NCBI RefSeq assembly: GCF_027943945.1
Contig: NZ_AP027141.1
Coordinates: 1,984,001 to 2,048,000, forward strand
DNA length: 64,000 nucleotides
Reading direction: 5' to 3'
DNA from: Microbacterium terricola
Lineage (GTDB): Bacteria > Actinomycetota > Actinomycetes > Actinomycetales > Microbacteriaceae
Under the pieces are notes generated by a model. That model had not been told where the DNA came from. It saw only the letters and a list, made by a program, of their open reading frames with translations, and ran no database searches. The position numbers and the translations under genes were made by a program. Positions 60,067 through 64,000 of the stretch are shown here, one piece after another (positions within the stretch are counted from its first letter, which is position 1; each line of letters starts with the position of its first letter).

Positions 60067-61338
60067 GTGCTATCCAACCAGGAGATCGCCGCGCTCATTG
60101 AGGGCGGATATGAGATTCGGTCCGTCGAGTTCAAGGGGCCAGGCTCCATCAACGATCCGGAGTTCGTCGCGAAGATCGCGCGAGCCGCGCTGGCGCTCGC
60201 GAACCAGCGGGACGGCGGGTCCATAATCATCGGTGTCGACGAGGTGGATGAGGCCCGCTCCGGACTCACCGCGGAGCAGCTTATCGAGTGGCTCGACTAC
60301 GACAATGTCTCCGACAAGTTGAACAAGTTTGCCGACCCGCCTCTCCGACTCGACCGCGCTGGCCGCCAACTCTCGAATGGTAAGGACGTGGTGGTCCTGC
60401 TAGTCGCGGAGTTCGACGATATCCCCGTGCTCGCCGCAAGAGACTTCCCGCGTCATATCCAGCGTGGACAGCTCTACACTCGGTCGTTCCGCAAGCCGGA
60501 GAGTTCGGCCAGCCACACACAGAACGAATTGCGCGCCGTTTTGGAACTCGCGACGCAAAAGCAGGTGACGAAGTTCATGTCGCTCGCCGCGGCCGCGAAC
60601 CTCACCACGGGCGGCGTGCCGACCGCACAATCGCGCTACGAGGACGAGTCCGCGGATTACCTGGCCGATGCTGACATCTCGGACATCACGACGGCCGCTC
60701 ACTTCAAGTTCACAATCCGCCCCCAGGAGTTCCGTGCGGAGCGTGTCGACTACAACGCGATTGCCTCGCTCATACGACGCGCAGCGCTGCATCTGCGCGG
60801 TTGGCCCTACCCGTTCGTGTCCCGCCCGGCGCAAGGCGCCTCGTGGGTGACCGAGCAGGAAACGGTGATGCACCGTGAGGCCTGGGTCGCGTTCGAGAGC
60901 GGACAGTTCCAGTCGTGGCACGCGCTGCCTCTTGACGGGCGGCATGTATACGACGGGGGAGCGGACGCGAAACCCGGTCACGGGTACTTCCCGCTTTGGC
61001 AGCCCGTGACCGACTTCACCGAGGTTCTGATGTTCGCACAGCGACTGCAGGGTGCAGTCGCCCCGGCGGAGCCCTACCAAGTAACGTTCGAGCTCATCGG
61101 CGCGAAAGGATGGGAACTAGTCCCGGGAGACCGCCGCTGGCAACCCTTCTACGACGAGCACCGACTGCAGACGTCGGCTTGGGAGCGCACGGTTCAGCTT
61201 CCCGCGGGTGGCGGTCCGCGTTCCGGCCGCGAACTGGCCCTCACTCCCAGCCTCCACCTGCTCCGGCGGTTCGGCTGGGCGGGGGCGAGCGAGGAGGTCG
61301 TCAAAGCCGTGCAGGAGAGCGTCTTCGGGCCAGCCTGA
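60067..61338 (+). CDS. AlbA_2 (Schlafen-like) domain protein
   Basis: This 423-residue protein has an N-terminal AlbA_2 domain (about 1-135). The characteristic signs are SVEFKGPGSINDPEFVAKIARAALALANQRDGGSIIIGVDE (about 19-59) and VVVLLVAEFDDIPVLAARDFPRHIQRGQLYTR, with the E-F-K motif that in Schlafen-type proteins belongs to the nuclease or nucleotide site. The remaining 280 residues hold no domain I recognise; they include many W, F and H residues (REAWVAFESGQFQSWHALP). AlbA_2 proteins are found as regulators and in bacterial defence. A TACGTT box 6 nt before the GTG suggests a leaderless transcript. It converges with the two-gene pair downstream. Confidence 0.82.
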   Translation: MLSNQEIAALIEGGYEIRSVEFKGPGSINDPEFVAKIARAALALANQRDGGSIIIGVDEVDEARSGLTAEQLIEWLDYDNVSDKLNKFADPPLRLDRAGRQLSNGKDVVVLLVAEFDDIPVLAARDFPRHIQRGQLYTRSFRKPESSASHTQNELRAVLELATQKQVTKFMSLAAAANLTTGGVPTAQSRYEDESADYLADADISDITTAAHFKFTIRPQEFRAERVDYNAIASLIRRAALHLRGWPYPFVSRPAQGASWVTEQETVMHREAWVAFESGQFQSWHALPLDGRHVYDGGADAKPGHGYFPLWQPVTDFTEVLMFAQRLQGAVAPAEPYQVTFELIGAKGWELVPGDRRWQPFYDEHRLQTSAWERTVQLPAGGGPRSGRELALTPSLHLLRRFGWAGASEEVVKAVQESVFGPA

Positions 61339-61463
61339 GTGCTCATGCGGGACCAGTTCTCCGCCGCTTGGCCCGCCATCAGGTACGCGCAGAATCGAGC
61401 AGGCAAGTCGCGTGAGGACGGCCCTGCTGCGAGGGAAGCTCTGCGCCACTGGATCGGGCCGTG

Positions 61464-62867
61464 CTAGTCGCCTGTGAGCGTCTCGATATCCTCGTCAGTC
61501 AGAGGACGTCGCACCGCCAGAAGTGCAGCGGCGCGGACGTGGAAGTCAACGGTCGCCTTCCCGGTCCCGACTGCACCTTCAAACTCAACCTTCACCTCGC
61601 CGGCGTCCGCATCGCCCTTCTCTCGAACGGTGACTGCCGCGACATGGAAGTCGTCTTTGATGGTTCCGCGGATCCGCTCAACATCTTCGCGGAGCGTGTC
61701 AGGGTCCTCGTTGCCGACCGCCAACCGACGGCTGAGTCCATGAAGCTCAATGGCGGTGAGGTCGAATGCACGCAGGGGCGCCGACAGTTCATCCCAGCGG
61801 GCGTCCGTACCGTCGTCGCGCGCCCGGATCTTTCGGGCGTCAGTTCCCATCCAAAGCGCCCAACGGTGCACATCGGCCACAAGACGGCCGTTTCGAACCT
61901 TCCACGACGGTGGCAGTTCGGCGTGTTCGTCGTTCGCCACTTCCGTGTTCGGAAATAGTGCCGAACGGCCAGCCGTCATTGACTTCGTGGCACGCGCGAT
62001 TATCGGTGTCAGATCAAGGTCAGCCAGAGAAGGAGACATTGATTCGAGGCGCTCGAGGGTCAGCATCGACGCGAGCGCCTCCCAGACCTCCGAGGACTTC
62101 ACCTCGCTTGCGCGCCTCAAGATATATGGCAGCACGACTCGTAGTTCACCGTCGAGGAGAGGTTCCTCCCGCAACAGCCCCAACGTCTGTTGACTGGGGC
62201 GCTCCTCGAAAAACTCCACAAGGAGACCAGCAGTGCGATTCAAGCGCTCGGCGGTTGCCCCCGTGAACAGCTGGCGAACGGTCGATTGAAACGCCTTCAG
62301 AGCTTCGAGCGGTTCGTCTTCCTCGACGGCGACAATTCGATCCGCGGCCTTATCACTGAGGAGGCCCCTGCCGCCGCGAACGATGTTTGCTCGTACCAGC
62401 CCTGACAGCTGGGTGTCCCGCTGTTCGTCCCGCGTCAGCGTGGGAATGCGTGAAGTAGCGGATACCTCGGTTGCCAGTGTCCGGGTCGACGCCGGTAGCT
62501 GCTTGCGCAGATCAGCGAGCACCTTCTTCTTCTCGTCTCCCAGCCCAATCAGCAGCGGCTCCTGGTCGGCGAGCGACTCGACGTCCTCAGCAGCAACAAC
62601 GCTGGACAGCGATCCGCGGATGAAGATCCGGCGCTCCTGCTCTCGACCTGCCTCCCGCCAAACAGCAATGAGGTCCGGCGCGTAGCTGTGATTGAAGTAG
62701 TCGGTCTTCTTGATCTTGAGGGTCGGGTCGAGGCGCTTGAGTTCATCGATGACGGCCGTCTTGACGCCCTCGATGACATCGGCCGAGCGCGAATATGCCC
62801 TGGCCTGACGTACTGCTGACACAACGGGCGCTTCGTTCTGAGCGCCGCCCTGAACATCGATGGTCAT
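61464..62867 (-). CDS. Uncharacterised element protein, partner of nuclease-like gene
   Basis: This 467-residue protein begins MTIDVQGGAQNEAPVVSAV. Its N-terminal domain (about 15-110) includes KKTDYFNHSYAPDLIAVW followed by RRIFIRGSL, which has the strand order of a PD-(D/E)XK core but with Arg where the E-x-K element would be. The middle part (150-330) is helical, with DKAADRIVAVEEDEPLEAL, and the C-terminal part is mixed, ending DEDIETLTGD. I know no named family that fits. The ATG (62867) overlaps the stop of the upstream gene (ATGA), so both are made together. A role in defence is an inference from the location and partner. Confidence 0.72.
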   Translation of the reverse strand: MTIDVQGGAQNEAPVVSAVRQARAYSRSADVIEGVKTAVIDELKRLDPTLKIKKTDYFNHSYAPDLIAVWREAGREQERRIFIRGSLSSVVAAEDVESLADQEPLLIGLGDEKKKVLADLRKQLPASTRTLATEVSATSRIPTLTRDEQRDTQLSGLVRANIVRGGRGLLSDKAADRIVAVEEDEPLEALKAFQSTVRQLFTGATAERLNRTAGLLVEFFEERPSQQTLGLLREEPLLDGELRVVLPYILRRASEVKSSEVWEALASMLTLERLESMSPSLADLDLTPIIARATKSMTAGRSALFPNTEVANDEHAELPPSWKVRNGRLVADVHRWALWMGTDARKIRARDDGTDARWDELSAPLRAFDLTAIELHGLSRRLAVGNEDPDTLREDVERIRGTIKDDFHVAAVTVREKGDADAGEVKVEFEGAVGTGKATVDFHVRAAALLAVRRPLTDEDIETLTGD

Positions 62868-63442
62868 GCTTTGCCCTTCCGGTTCAACTTCGCTTCGATC
62901 ATGTTGAGTTCCTTCGGCGTCAGCGTGAACTCTTGCTGCCGCTTGTTGTAGACCAGCAGCCACACCCTGTCGGCCATCAAATCCAAGACTTCTTCGTCGA
63001 TTGGGTTGCCGTCGAGCAGTCCCGTCGTATCCGCCTCTAGTGCAGCCTTGATCTGGGATCGCTTGGTCAGCTTCAGCCATTTCTTCTGTGCGAACGGGTA
63101 CGTCGTAACCCACATGAACTGCCACCGGGGGTCCTGGGTGCGGGAGATCTCCGCCGCCGTCGCGCTGTATGCGATCGCCAGGAAGTCCTGGTAGTCCTTC
63201 GCCTGGCTACCGACGGAGGTGTAGGACTTATTCTCTACATAGAGCATGGACTTGGACTGGTAGATGTGACCCTTTAGATCGAACGTCTGCAACCCTCCGT
63301 CCAGGCAGCTAATGGTGCACTCGGACGCCCAGTCGTAGGCGTCGAAGTTCAGCTCGATGTGCGTTGTACTCTCTAGCCACCGCTTAGTGCGAAAGACGCC
63401 TTTACGTCCCTCTTCATGAGCGGACTCTGCGCGCAGCGCCAC
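62864..63442 (-). CDS. PD-(D/E)XK nuclease-like protein (192 aa)
   Basis: This protein is the first gene of a two-gene unit. The GTG at 63442 is chosen because GGAGG lies 4 nt upstream and the likely conserved start (EEGRKGVFRTKRWLE) follows; the frame continues further upstream without a supported start. GRKGVFRTKRWLES is similar to the first helix of Mrr/RecB-type nucleases. TFDLKGHIYQSKSMLYVENKSYTS then gives the Asp and the E-x-K of a PD-(D/E)XK active site. The rest is helical, with QFMWVTTYPFAQKKWLKL. DNA or RNA cleavage is plausible but inferred. Its stop overlaps the start of the 467-aa gene by 4 nt. Confidence 0.68.
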   Translation of the reverse strand: MALRAESAHEEGRKGVFRTKRWLESTTHIELNFDAYDWASECTISCLDGGLQTFDLKGHIYQSKSMLYVENKSYTSVGSQAKDYQDFLAIAYSATAAEISRTQDPRWQFMWVTTYPFAQKKWLKLTKRSQIKAALEADTTGLLDGNPIDEEVLDLMADRVWLLVYNKRQQEFTLTPKELNMIEAKLNRKGKA

Positions 63443-64000
63443 GGAACCTCCAACGGGGAATCGCCTCCTATGACGAGGTTCGCTCACTCTATTGGACAGC
63501 TGCTGCCGACCTCGGAATATCCTCACCTTCTCGCGAACCACCGACACCGGTCCTCGCGGGGCTCGACACGGCTGCTCAGCAGAGGGTCTCCTCGGTGTGC
63601 CGGAAGGGGCCACGGGGATGCAGCCGCTGCTGCACCATCGATACGGTGCCTAATGACCACAGCGCGCCGTCGCAACGTTTCGTCGACCGAGCTCGTCGAC
63701 TGCGCCTGGGAGGCTTAGCGCGCGTCGCCTTACTGGCCCTCGGGCGCAGCGCGCAAGTCGGTCGCTGTCAGCGACGAGGTCCGCGCCTTGCGCATGCCGC
63801 TTGTGACGACGCTCTCGCTCCGTACAATCCGCTCCTTGCGATTCACGATGAGCGGGCGCTGTCGGATCCCACGCAGGTCGCGGCAGTTACCGGCGGCACT
63901 CGGATGACACGGGCGTTGCCAAGTTGATGGTAGTCCTCGGCGTCAACGTTCCGCTGGCGTTCGCCTACGGACGCGCGGTGGCACATGACGGTCGCGGAGA
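63443..64000. other. 558-nt right-edge region without a supported gene
   Basis: No reading frame here has both a ribosome site and a recognisable protein. A short plus-strand frame (63653-63718) and an open frame at the very edge (from an ATG at 63927, MVVLGVNVPLAFAYG) were inspected; the latter could be the start of a gene that continues outside the window, but this cannot be judged. Confidence 0.5.

Noticed and set aside
63653-64000. Short frames at the right edge on both strands, including one ending NRKERIVRSESVV and one starting MVVLGVNVPLAFAYG.
   Set aside because: Neither has a ribosome site or recognisable family, and both are either very short or cut by the window edge.

Overview
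The window is high-GC DNA from an actinobacterium, most likely Microbacterium or a close relative in Microbacteriaceae. The support is the gene set (Lsr2, a RamA-like GAF-LuxR regulator beside a DUF485/acetate-symporter operon, a DUF7882-type small protein, Holin-X and DUF3618 membrane proteins), strong G/C third-position bias, many ATGA/GTGA stop-start overlaps, many starts lying 6-10 nt after a TANNNT -10 box (leaderless mRNAs), and interspersed repeat families of the kind I associate with that genus. No database search was possible, so the genus is an inference.

Layout. 1-5.5 kb: an MFS transporter (5' end cut off), an alpha/beta hydrolase coupled to an acyl-CoA dehydrogenase, a DUF1801 protein and a DUF445 membrane protein. 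5.5-12.8 kb: histidine utilisation. hutH-hutU-hutI lie on the minus strand and hutG sits in a separate plus-strand operon with a SixA-type phosphatase, giving the four-step route from histidine to glutamate. A divergent IclR regulator next to hutH has a HutR-like palindrome over its own start codon. 12.8-21.3 kb: a YbaK protein, an amino-acid dehydrogenase, a secreted CAP protein, a 4-coumarate-CoA-ligase-type enzyme, a ZIP-like transporter and a secreted M1 metallopeptidase with Ig-like repeats. 21.4-30.3 kb: tRNA-Ala(CGC), a GNAT enzyme, galU, 5-formyl-THF cyclo-ligase, an FmdB-type zinc ribbon, mscL, a 1244-residue SF1-helicase-like protein whose Walker A and B residues are missing, and an Ogt/MGMT-like protein whose catalytic Cys is Val.

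30.3-39.2 kb: acetate symporter, DUF485 protein and RamA-like regulator; lsr2; a phosphodiester glycosidase and a GT2-GtrA fusion; then DUF4956, a VTC-type polyphosphate polymerase and a beta-helical lipoprotein in one operon. 39.3-47 kb: a 961-residue kinase-aminotransferase fusion, csbD, a lipase maturation factor homologue, a GT2 enzyme, a hydrolase and small proteins. 47-57.6 kb: ArfB, a stress/envelope operon ending in manganese catalase, a RecQ-like helicase with a C-terminal PRTase-like domain, and small metabolic genes.

From about 57.66 kb to the right edge the DNA changes character. A 21-nt tRNA 3'-end remnant and GGGCAAAA-type repeats mark a probable attachment site. They are followed by an HTH repressor-like gene divergent from an excisionase-like gene across a three-half-site operator, a DUF2188 protein, an AlbA_2 (Schlafen-like) protein, and an ATGA-coupled pair in which one partner has a PD-(D/E)XK-like signature. 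This is read as the left end of an integrated element. The uncharacterised pair plus the AlbA_2 gene is the best candidate here for an undescribed, possibly defence-related, system.
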